Assembly: GCA_018105865.1 (NCBI GenBank)
Contig: CM030868.1
Coordinates: forward strand, 9,963,745-10,027,744
DNA: 64,000 nt
Direction of reading: 5' to 3'
Source of the DNA: Metaphire vulgaris
Taxonomy: Eukaryota; Annelida; Clitellata; Crassiclitellata; Megascolecidae
This document shows, piece by piece, positions 49,805 to 60,700 of this stretch (the stretch's first letter is position 1; every line of letters starts with the position of its first letter). A program made the translations under genes and the position numbers. The notes beneath the pieces were generated by a model, which was given only the letters and a program-made list of their open reading frames with translations, ran no database searches and was not told where the DNA came from.

Positions 49805-50482
49805 CAGTGTCTCGCAAACTTTTTACCTCGCGGCACACTAAACAGAACAAATTTTTTTCACGTCATTCTTCATAAAATTACAAAACCAACCAACAATTTA
49901 TTAAATTGAGTGTTCTTTATTAAGGAACTGCTGGTCTGCAGTCACATATAATGATATGTAGATGTAACAAACGCAAGTAACGTTCATAGACTGTAGATTC
50001 TCGCCGTTGTTTTTTCCTTAGTGTCGTTTTCACCTTGCATTTTCTCAGATCTTGCCAAAAATTTATCCATTTCAAATTTCATAGGGCTAAATCTCGGTAA
50101 AAGCATCAAATTCAACTGTTACTATACTTATAGTTACCCTACTATTGCAACATCTCAACACATGCAATGTAATAATTTCAAAACGGTAATTGGGTCAAAT
50201 GTATCCTCATGCGCTCAGACGCTGCTGTTGTTTTTACATTGTAAAGGTTTAATCGTTGCGCGCAGCGTTATATAAAAAAATGGATGTCCGATATATTGTA
50301 TTGTAGGCCGCAGGCTGGTGTGAGGTTCTATATATGACGCCATTTTTACACTTGCTCATCCGGCAAAATTTTAGGAAGGGAACAAAAAAATTAAAATAAT
50401 AGTAAAATTCTGAAATTCTTTCACGGCACAGCTGGAATCTTAGCGGCACACTAGTGTGCCGCGCACAAGTTTGCAGACACTG
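49805..50482. mobile_element. hAT-type MITE, 678 bp
   Basis: The ends are CAGTGTCTCGCAAACTTTTT and, inverted, CAGTGTCTGCAAACTTGTGC. The target duplication CCCTAATC is perfect (49797-49804, 50483-50490). CGGCACAC words lie near both ends. Confidence 0.88.
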
Positions 50483-50499
50483 CCCTAATCATTAATTTG

Positions 50500-50590
50500 T
50501 CAAAAATTATTTCATGAGAGGATTTTGTGGGCCAACAAAAACCTTCGCGGGCCAAATTTAACCTGAGGGCCGGGTTTGCGGATCACTGAT
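50500..50590. mobile_element. Right end of another hAT element
   Basis: GCGGGCCAAATTTAACCTGA and GGGCCGGGTTTGCGGATCAC look like the right end of a hAT MITE (inverted CAGTGATCCGCAAACCC). The left end is not seen. Confidence 0.5.
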
Positions 50591-50699
50591 ATACGGCAGC
50601 TAAAACTTCATGGCAACATCGTTTGTTATGTGAATGCCTTCGTGGGTCTGTATCTGAATGGCAATGAAGTTTTAAATAAGGCAAACTTTGAATTCAGTT

Positions 50700-52290
50700 T
50701 ACCTATAGATGTTTGGAAATAGAAATAGCTTCCAGGATTCTAGTTTCATTTCTATTTTATTCCTTCAGTTTTTACAACCCTATAATAGTAAGGCACTGTA
50801 CATCTTTCTGCTGCTGCTAAGAAACCATGGGTTAAGGATCATCTCACATTACCAAGTCCTTGCCCTTGGACCTGTTTTGTTCCACCTCTACACTACCTCA
50901 CTTTCAATCTTATTTAACTCTCTTAATCTCTATGCTGATAACACTCAATTATTTCTTTCCTTTACACTGTCTTCCTTTAAAACATCAGTCACTGAACTCG
51001 AATCAACATTTTCGGTAATCTCATTGTGGATGTCAGCTAATCTTGCTCTCAATCCTTTCAAAACAGAATTTCTTTTAATTGGATTGCCACAAAAACTGAA
51101 AAAATTGAAATCCCATACTTATTTTAGCCCCAGACACAATAATAACCCCTTTTCCAACTACAAACAATCTAGGATTTACTTTTGACTCATCCTTAAATTT
51201 TGAAGATTACATATCCCAACTATCAAAAACCTGTTGTGCTCGCATTCGAGATCTATGCCACCTTCATCCCTATCTTGATATTAAGACTGCTTCCACTATT
51301 TCTACTTCAATTGTTCACTCTAAGTTAGACTACTGCGATTCATTATTTCACAATCTTCCAAAAGCTTCCATATGTAAACTCCAATCGAGTCAAAATGCTT
51401 TAGCTTGTGCAGTTACCAAATCACCTAAATTCTGCCATATATACCATTATTCAAATCCCTATACTGGCTGAAAATAGCAGAACTCATTAAATATAAAATT
51501 ATATCAATGACTTATAAATCACTTCATACATCAAAACCAGTCTACCTACAAATCTGATAATTATCCCACAGCATCCTTGATCTACTTGACCTTCCTCTCA
51601 TGTCACCCTCCTTTTGCCCTCTGCATCAATCATCTCTCAAAATTTGCAACTGTACTTTTTCAGATGCTGCTCCAGAACAATTTCAGCACCCCTCCATTGT
51701 CTACACCAGTGGTTCTCAAACTGGGGTCCGCAGTCCCAGAGACCATAAAGGGATTACTTTCTCAAGATATCTCACCAACACAAAACGCACTGTTGGCTCT
51801 AAGTATGCTGATCCAATTTGAATTTAAATTTGATGACTAAGATTTGCAACTTTCTGATTAAGTAACTGATTGAAAAAACAAGTAGCCTACGTGTTAATTA
51901 CATTTTATTTAAAATTCCAATTTTATCAGGTCTGTGAGTCATCACAAAAATTTCTAAGAGACCACCACACAAGAAATCCAAAAAATTTTGAGAAACGCTG
52001 GTCTAAACCATGGTCAAAAAACAAATTCTGAGTCAAAATTTCATTCCCTTCTTGCAACATCTCTCAAGTTTTTCTTTCTAAACTCAAAGCATTTCTCTTC
52101 AAAAATTCATTTCCTCCATAGCTGTAATGTTCCAACCACAATGAACTTTTGGATTAAATGACCCTGCATGAATGACCCCACCTTTGTCTATAGCTGCTTC
52201 ATACTAAGATTAAGCGCATAGGAATAAGGAGCTACTTCAGTGCTGCTTTTGACAGCGCTATAAAAATTAACAAGATTTTACTTACTTACT
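50700..52290 (+). mobile_element. CR1/L2-like LINE 3' half with (ACTT)n tail, interrupted by a hAT element
   Basis: LGPVLFHLYTTSLSILFNS, then YADNTQLFLSF (the catalytic YADD has become YADN), LNPFKTEFLLIGLPQKLK, SIVHSKLDYCDSLFHNLP and the C-terminal KLKAFLFKNSF. It ends GACAGCGCTATAAAAATTAA then ACTT repeats (52277-52299). Several stops and one hAT (51707-52000) break it, so it is dead. Confidence 0.85.
51707..52000. mobile_element. hAT-type MITE, 294 bp
   Basis: The ends are CAGTGGTTCTCAAACTGGGG and, inverted, CAGCGTTTCTCAAAATT, as in the Charlie-like hAT group. The duplication is GTCTACAC/GTCTAAAC, 7 of 8. Confidence 0.87.
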
Positions 52291-52369
52291 TACTCATATC
52301 AGTACAACCCTTATATTAATTACTGGTATTGCTTTTTACAGAACTTGTCAAATGCACACGTTAACGGTT

Positions 52370-53785
52370 CTATATATCATAGCGCAAGACATTTATCTCC
52401 ATTGCTTCAATTATAACATCATCTATAATGCTGACACGCATATCCTGAACTGGATCACCAGAAGAGCGGGTGGCGTTTGTAATAACTCGCTGAAAGGTTT
52501 CATCGTTCAGCCTCAATGCGGATCTGGTGTAAGTCTCCAATATCAGCTCTGGGTGGCTGACTTGCGTTGGGTATGCATTACAGAAACCACTCACATCTAA
52601 GTTGTGATTTATATAAAGGTCATCATAGGAATCCATATCAGTGACCATGTTAACACTGAAGTCCCAAGCTGATGGTGAAGTGCCAGTACCCAGACTGGGG
52701 TTGTCTGTAACGATGTGGATTTGGTGTCCCCTCATAGTGTGTGAATAGTTGTGTGTAATGTGATTTCTGCTGTGGGCCTGAACTGAACTGTGCCCATCCA
52801 AGTTGTTGGTTTCAGCAGTAATCTGTCCATGCAGTGCGTTGACATCTCTATGAGTTCCATTCTCTGGAGCATCACCACTAGCAGGATCTCTAGCACCAAA
52901 GTCAGTTCTGTGAATGCGTTGAGTGCTTTCATCGGCTGACCTCATAAATTGAGTACCATCTATTGAATGCTGTCGCAGCTGCTTTACATCGGTTTCTACC
53001 CCAAATTGGCTACCATCACATCCATGCTCATTCTGCTCAGGTGTTACACCTTCATGCCTGCTGAACTGTTGACTTCCAACTGACATCTTATTTACTTCCT
53101 TACCACTAAATGAGAAACCGTCTAGATTGCTTTCTGAATCATATCCACCTGCCATGCCACTGTCTGCATTGATAAACATCTGACTCTCACTGACATTGCC
53201 ATTAAGCTGCAAAGGCATTTCTGGTAGACCATGGGAAAATGAACCATTTCTATTTTTATGTCCAGTATGTTTATTAGTTTTACTGTCATCAAATTTACCC
53301 TGCTCAGACAATTGAACAATTTCAGAAGATTGCATTAATTCTTCTTTGTTCAAGTCAATCTGATTCCTTTTCTCGTCAACACCAAATGCTCTGGCATTTT
53401 GATCATTGACACTTTCATGGTCACTCAAATTTCGTCTTGATTCATCAGCAAACGAAATAGGGAGGCTGATTTCACTAGCACCAATGCCCCCCACAGCAAG
53501 TGAAGCAAATGCACAGTTATAATCAATAATCTGATCATTAATACCCAGTTCATTTGGGTCTCCTTCTGTGGTATTATTTAACATTAGACTATCAATAGAT
53601 GCTGTATTTTGATTATACATAGTATTGTCATTTTTATTATTACTGTCAGGCAAAACACAAGAACCCATCTCTGGTGTCACAGAGTCATCATCATCATCAT
53701 CAGCAGCAGCCATTGTATTGATCTCAGACTGATCCTCTTCTCCTTCTTCTTCTTCATTATTTGCTTCATCTTTTGTCTTCACCTT
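52370..53785 (-). CDS. RING gene exon 4 (acidic tail)
   Basis: Acceptor TTTTAG, then KVKTKDEANNEEEEGEEDQS and AAADDDDDDSVTPEMGS. About 470 residues, rich in Asn, Ser, Asp and Glu, mostly without known domains. The last 100 residues (SHPELILETYTRSALRLN, RSSGDPVQDMRVSIIDDVII) look ordered and end at a stop at 52370. I see no known fold. Confidence 0.82.
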   Translation of the reverse strand, partial: KVKTKDEANNEEEEGEEDQSEINTMAAADDDDDDSVTPEMGSCVLPDSNNKNDNTMYNQNTASIDSLMLNNTTEGDPNELGINDQIIDYNCAFASLAVGGIGASEISLPISFADESRRNLSDHESVNDQNARAFGVDEKRNQIDLNKEELMQSSEIVQLSEQGKFDDSKTNKHTGHKNRNGSFSHGLPEMPLQLNGNVSESQMFINADSGMAGGYDSESNLDGFSFSGKEVNKMSVGSQQFSRHEGVTPEQNEHGCDGSQFGVETDVKQLRQHSIDGTQFMRSADESTQRIHRTDFGARDPASGDAPENGTHRDVNALHGQITAETNNLDGHSSVQAHSRNHITHNYSHTMRGHQIHIVTDNPSLGTGTSPSAWDFSVNMVTDMDSYDDLYINHNLDVSGFCNAYPTQVSHPELILETYTRSALRLNDETFQRVITNATRSSGDPVQDMRVSIIDDVIIEAMEINVLRYDI

Positions 53786-54663
53786 CTAAAATCCAAAATA
53801 TACATTGACAAATAAATAGCTGAATATAGATATCCACCCTTCAAACTAACATTTCAATTGAACCCACAACAATCATTTATTCTTCAATTCAATATAGTAG
53901 TTAGTGTTCATTATAGGTAGGAATAATAGTCCCATAATTGATATCCAAGCATTGGGGGTCAGTACTAATCTCCGGTTCCTGAGGCAAGCAGTGACTCAGG
54001 AAGATTACACCATAAATCTAGAGTACCGGTAGTTTACCAGTCCAATTTCTAAACCCACGTTTGCCTTAGCAACTTAGCTTTGCCACCCATTTATCTATGT
54101 CTAAAGGATGAACGGCTGGATTGGCTGACGGCGCACCACGACTTGATCTCAGGACAGTCACCCATCCAAGTACAAACACACTCAGCGTGCCTAACTTCGG
54201 TGTCCTGATGGGAACCGGTGAGAACAATGCCAAGAAGGCCAATCAAGGTCCATTATACCAGCATTCATTATATTAGGCAACAAATAATCGCATGTCACTA
54301 ACAGTATCTAAGAAGAGGAGTTTCATATTTCAGCCATGAACTATAAATAAAACCGTAAATCAACAGAGTATGCAACACATCTCTAGTGTCACATTCATTG
54401 TTCAGTTTCAGACCAACGAGGAATGAAATGAGGGAGTTTGTCTATGTGTCCCAGTCTTCACTCAATGATCATCAATCTGATAACCTTCAAAGCAAGGAGC
54501 TAAATACCTCGTTAGTCTAACAACAGCCCAAGCCACTGGGAAGCCAAAGAAGTATTCACTGTTTCAATCCAAGTAACGTTACTATTTGTGTCGATGAAGG
54601 CAAGGACCAAAGAAGCTGTGATGCTGGTTGCGAGCAAGATTATGACATTGTTCAGCTGATGCA

Positions 54664-54713
<50 letters not shown>

Positions 54714-57700
54714 CGATGCATGTGCTGAAAGAAGTCAGCCATTTGACTGCGACATCATTTGCTGAGTGTAACGTCTGAAGACCGCCATCCTCGAGTCTTG
54801 TTATAGGACAAGAGTCAACTATATGATTCATTATTTGCATTATTCGCCGCAGTTACACAGATCTGAGTCGTCCAGTCCCCACTTCCAGTGACAGTATTTG
54901 CAGAGACCCTGCACTGTCCGGAAGCAGTTCAACAGGCAATTGATGGACAATAATGAAAAATGTCCAATATATGAATAGACATAGGACAGAAGACCTGCAG
55001 AAGTTGAAGTGAAACGCTCACATAATAAGACCCAAGATGCCATTGTTGCTGCAGATTGGTATCATTACAAATTCCGATCCTTTATAAACAATTCACAAAT
55101 CAGGCACTTGGGCTTTCATCTTACTATACATCATTTCAGCCTAACTGCAGACTTAAATCTCAACTGACTGAATTGTCCTGATTAAGTTTCACATGTTGTT
55201 AAATAGAAATGCACAGAATTTGCAACCAACAATTCCCTAAAAGGAAATAGCCCCTATCAAAAGGCAGTCCATCTCCTCTCAAGCTCTTCAGACAGAGTCC
55301 ATTAAAGAATTCAAAGAAGTCGCCAGTGTTGCAGAGAGGATGGAGTTAGTGTCCTTCCTACTTGTGGCCTCCATATCCACACTGACTTAACCTCACCAAT
55401 GTTAAGGACGAGCATGACCTGTCCAACAATTTTGATACGAAAGGTGTAAAAACGACCGTTACATGTCCAGTATCTACAGTAGTAGGCATTTGGGGCAGGT
55501 GAGACCACCCTGTGTTAATAATTGCTTTCATGACAAGCTCAAATAAAAGCGGCAATTTGCAGCTTTGTGTTATAGCAAACAAGGTATGCAGGTGGACAAT
55601 CCGAGTCCATTATTAGTGCATTCAGGTGTCCAATAATTGCCCATATATGCTTCTTGCCCTGCGGGAAAATAAGGCGAACAATGACTCGTCCAGCGGGTAG
55701 GCATGTGGTTCAGAAACAATGTAACGAAGGCAATGTAGATACTGCAACGCTTTGGAATGGAAAACTGTCAAAGAATGTAACACCAAGGAGGTTAAGTGAA
55801 AGTAATGTAATCAGGGGCGGGAAGATGGCAGAAGTGGTTACACGCTGGACAGGCACACTGACGGAACGGATTCAACTCCCGTAGGAGCCCCTAAGGTTGA
55901 CTCAGCCTTACTTGCTAGAGGGTGGTTATAACATCAAATTGAGGAGCAGCGTTTCCTGCGAAGTGAAGCGCAAACCTAGACATTTGATTGGCAACCTACT
56001 CTACTATACGTTAATGGTGTGTGCCACCCGCGTCGCTGTATGCCTAAGAGATCGGAGATCAACACTGGCATTCCAACGCTCAAAATTGAGTATGGGAAAA
56101 CTCTACTTTTTTAATGCAATCAGAAATCCAGCAATTTACATGTAAATACATTTTTTACCTTCATTATCCTCATTAACCCCTTAACTGGGTATTTAACTGT
56201 AACTCAGTGTAAAATGGACGGATATATCCGGGGTCCCCAATTAAGGGGTTAAAGCAAATAATGCAACCATCATTAGTTTTCATTACCAGTACATGCAAAC
56301 AACTATTATCCAATGTACACTGCTCAAGGGAATTGAAGTTCACAGATCGAATGGAAGCAATCAGTTTGTCGCTGCATTATGCTTGACTGAATGTGCCCAA
56401 AGCAGTTCAGCATCCATTCAATTTATTCTCTCCAGAGAATGTATGAAAACTAGAAATATGCATTTTACATACTTGCAAATCTTAGACAAGTACCTGCTTT
56501 TGTTTGTTTTTCTGTTTGCTGCTGAAGTAACGGGTTCTGTCTCTTTTGTCATTGTCTTCTCCACCATCACCATTGGAGTTACCCTATAAAAGGACAATTT
56601 AAGAGTTGTCTTTAATCATTTCTTCAAATATCTAATTTATTGGTAATATCAAAACTGCTTAAAGAATGTCCTTCTCCTTTCAGGACTATGGATTGATTAT
56701 ATAATTTATGATTAAAATCACAACATTTTATGAACAATTAAAAATGCTTAATTTAAGATAGGCATAACTCATCACAACAGACCAGGGCTACTCAAATCGT
56801 TTGCGTGGCAGTCCGGAAATTTGTACCGAGACACGACCGAGGTCCAAATCAACAGGTTCAAGTTAAGTGACAACAATATCTTGGCAAACTAGTCCACAAA
56901 TTTATATACAGACCTCACATAATATAAGTTATAGTAGTTAAAATACGAACACTGCAATAAAAAAGAACTAGCTTAACCACTTCAACTCTGAAGTTTTAAG
57001 AAATAAGATTATTTTTCATACAATTTTCAGTAATAAAAATCATTTAAGTGCAACATACGAAATTTGAAGACTACCACAGAAAGCATTATACAACTATGTT
57101 GAAGGGAAAAGAAGAAAGGAAGACAAAAAAAACATGGATAGTAAGTAAGTAAACTTAAAAGAGGAAATGCAAATGAACTTCATCCAAATGACCAGGGCAG
57201 CAAGAGCTGGACAAAAGTGGAAGGAACTCATTCAGACCCATTGTCCAACCCAATATGGAACAACGGAAGGAAAGAAAAGAAGACGAAATTCGTTAACAAT
57301 AATTTGATAAACATAATTTTTGGACCTCGGCTCGGCTCATTCAGGAAGAAGAACTGCAGACCATGGTCTGCCTCTTGAGTAGCCCTGTGATAGACCATTA
57401 CACTATGCCTCTGTCTAGCAGAACCCATCGATCAGACACTTAACCCAGCACGACATAGTTTACAACTTGGATGCATATTACCAATTATTGTGATAATAAT
57501 TTTTACACAGGGTACTGAATGACCCCACTAGCCCTGACTATCTGACGTCTCTTGTACAACGTCGCCTCACGCCTGCAGACAGTCGGCAGCTTCGGTCTGG
57601 CCATCGTGTTCTACTGGTTGTGAAGGAAAGGTTATTCGTCTCCTCCAACTATACTCAGGACGTTCTCGGCCAAAGATCTGTCAGTTTTCACACCTGTATC

Positions 57701-60700
57701 TGAAGATGAAATTAAAAGATAATTATGGAATCATCGACTAAATCTAATCCGCTGGATCCGATCCCGACTTCCATATTGAAGGAACTTCTGGACTTCATTA
57801 TAAAATTTATCACTTTCATGATGAATGCCTCACTAGACAAAGCGCATCTCCACCGTCTGAGAAAACATCGATCATCTATCCGCTATGAAAAAACAAAATT
57901 TGGATCCGTATGTTCTCTCAAATTACAGACCGATATCAAATCTATCATTCATTTCTAAAATCATTGAAAAAATTGTTGCAAATAGAATTCACTCTCACTT
58001 ATCACAACATGAACTTTTTCCACAGCTGCAGTCTGCCTATATAAAATATCATTAAAAACCGCCCTGCTTCATACATTTTATGATATCTTAGATGCAGCAG
58101 ACATGGGAGAAGTTAGAACGATGCTGCTACTCTATTCGTCTGCTGCGACCGATTGCATCGATCATCAAATTCTAATCGCCAGGCTTGAAAGGAGATTTGG
58201 TATTAGTGGTGATGCACTAAATTGGATAATATCAAGTTAACTGGTCAACATCAAAGATGGTACCTCATCTAATCCTAGGAATATGTTATATACCCTCAGG
58301 GCTCGATACTGGGCCCGTTGTTGTTCGTTTTGTTTATTAGTGAACTTGAAGATGTTATTTGAAATTATCATCTAAATTTTCATTTCAAGACGATATCCAG
58401 CTGTACTTTCACACAGTACTGAAGCCAAGAATATTGCTGATATGATTACTGCTTGCACACTGGACATTGAAAAATGGCTCCGTACTAACTTGCTCATGCT
58501 AAATCCACAGAAATCTGAATTAATATGTTTTGGAAGAAAATCGATCTTGATAAGTTAAATTTTACCAGCATCAATATAGGATCAGTGCAAATTTTCAGAT
58601 CGAAGCAAAATCGAAACCTTGGTGTCATTTTGGATGAAAGTCTAACAATGACACACCATGTTTCTCACCTTGTTTCAACATGTTTCTCTGGAAATTTAAA
58701 AACAGTGATTTCTTCATTGTCAATGGAAACCGGAAATATTGGTTCATGCATGGATCAGCATTAGACTGGATTATTGTAACAGTCTGCTTGTTCAAACCAC
58801 TGAAGCACAACTAAAGCGTCTCCAAATGGTCCAGAACTCGCAGCTAGACTACTTACTGGAACCGGAAGACAGCAACATATCACCCCAATCTTGTCGCCTC
58901 TACATTGGCTTCCGATAAAGAAGAGGATAAATTACAAACTCATCTCTATTGTCTCTAAGTGCCTACGCCAAGAAGCCCATCTAATCAAGACTGCACCCTC
59001 CTCCGCATGACAACCGCTGCTCACGGTTGAGGTCTGATGACACACGTATGCTGGTCTCTATACTTTCACCAAGATGGGAGATCGGTCGTTTAGAATGGCC
59101 GGACCGAACTTGAACTCTCTTCCGTCATTTCTTCGTGACTCACAAGTATCCAGAACTGTTTTTCTATCAAAGCTAGACATTTATGTTTGACTGAATCTGC
59201 AGACAGCGCTTTGGTGTCTGGCGCCACAGAAAATTTAACTTATGTATGTATGTATGTATGTATGTATGTTATGAACCAATAGGTTATGAGCCAATAGGTT
59301 ATGAAGCCTAAATATTGGCTTTAGGGCAAAAGGGTTAAAGTGACTGCAGTTCAAATACTTACTGGTACACTTCCAGATGCTAAAACTGAATTGGAAGAAC
59401 TGTACTCAGAGCCCGATGAAACATTAGCCTGCTCAGAAGTTGATGGCTGGCTCTCACTGTTACCGATCTGATTTCCATTGCCAAGCACCGTCAGTGGAAC
59501 TCCTTGTAAATATAAACATCTATTCTGCATTAGCTTAAACAAGTGACCATAAAGCAAATTAGTGCTTAAGTACACAATTAACCAACACTCAAAACCTAGT
59601 TTGAAAATTCTCAGTTAAATTACATTAACAAATTTTGCTAGTATAAAACAATATTATTCGTAACATAGAGTCAAGTGAGAAAAATTAATGAAGCCTACTC
59701 CCCAACTGTTAAATCAAATCAATCACTTATATAGCACCAGTATAATAATGCACTAGGCATCAGTGTTGACAGTCGCTTGAAGCTTATATCATTGGTCATC
59801 GTATCAATCTGTTGCTGGTCACGTCCTGTTAAGAAAGGGAAGGCAATTGAGAATGGAAAATAGAGCAAGCCTCAGAAGAAAACATTGCACCACTTCAACC
59901 AGCATTGGCAAATCATTACCTGAACTCTTAGATGAGAAAAGTGTGCTTGATATTTCATTTTCAATTTTGTCGCCAGAAACTGGTTCTTCATCTTTGACTG
60001 GTTCTTCGCCTTTGACTGGTTCTTCACCTTTAACTGGTTCTTCATCTTTGACTAGTTCTTCACCTTTAACTGGTTCTTCACCTTTAAATGGTTCTTCACC
60101 TTTGACTAGTTCTTCATCTTTAACTGGTTCTTCATCTTTGACTGGTTCTTCATCTTTGACTGGTTCTTCACCTTTAAATGGTTCTTCATCTTTGACTAGT
60201 TCTTCATATTTGACTGGTTCTTCATCTTTGACTGGTTCTTCATCTTTGACTGGTTCTTCATCTTTAACTGGTTCTTCATCTTTAACTGGTTCTTCATCTT
60301 TGACTGGTTCTTCATCTTTGACTGGTTCTTCATCTTTGACTGGTTCTTCACCTTTGACTGGTTCTTCATCTTTGACTAGTTCTTCATCTTTGACTGGTTC
60401 TTCACCTTTGACTGGTTCTTCACCTTTGACTGGTTCTTCACCTTTGACTGGTTCTTCATCTTTAACTGGTTCTTCACCTTTAACTGGTTCTTCACCTTTG
60501 ACTGGTTCTTCACCTTTAACTGGTTCTTCACCTTTAACTGGTTCTTCACCTTTGACTGGTTCTTCACCTTTGACTGGTTCTTCACCTTTAACTGGTTCTT
60601 CACCTTTAACTGGTTCTTCATCTTTGACTGGTTCTTCACCTTTAACTGGTTCTTCATCTTTAACTGGTTCTTCACCTTTAACTGGTTCTTCATCTTTGAC

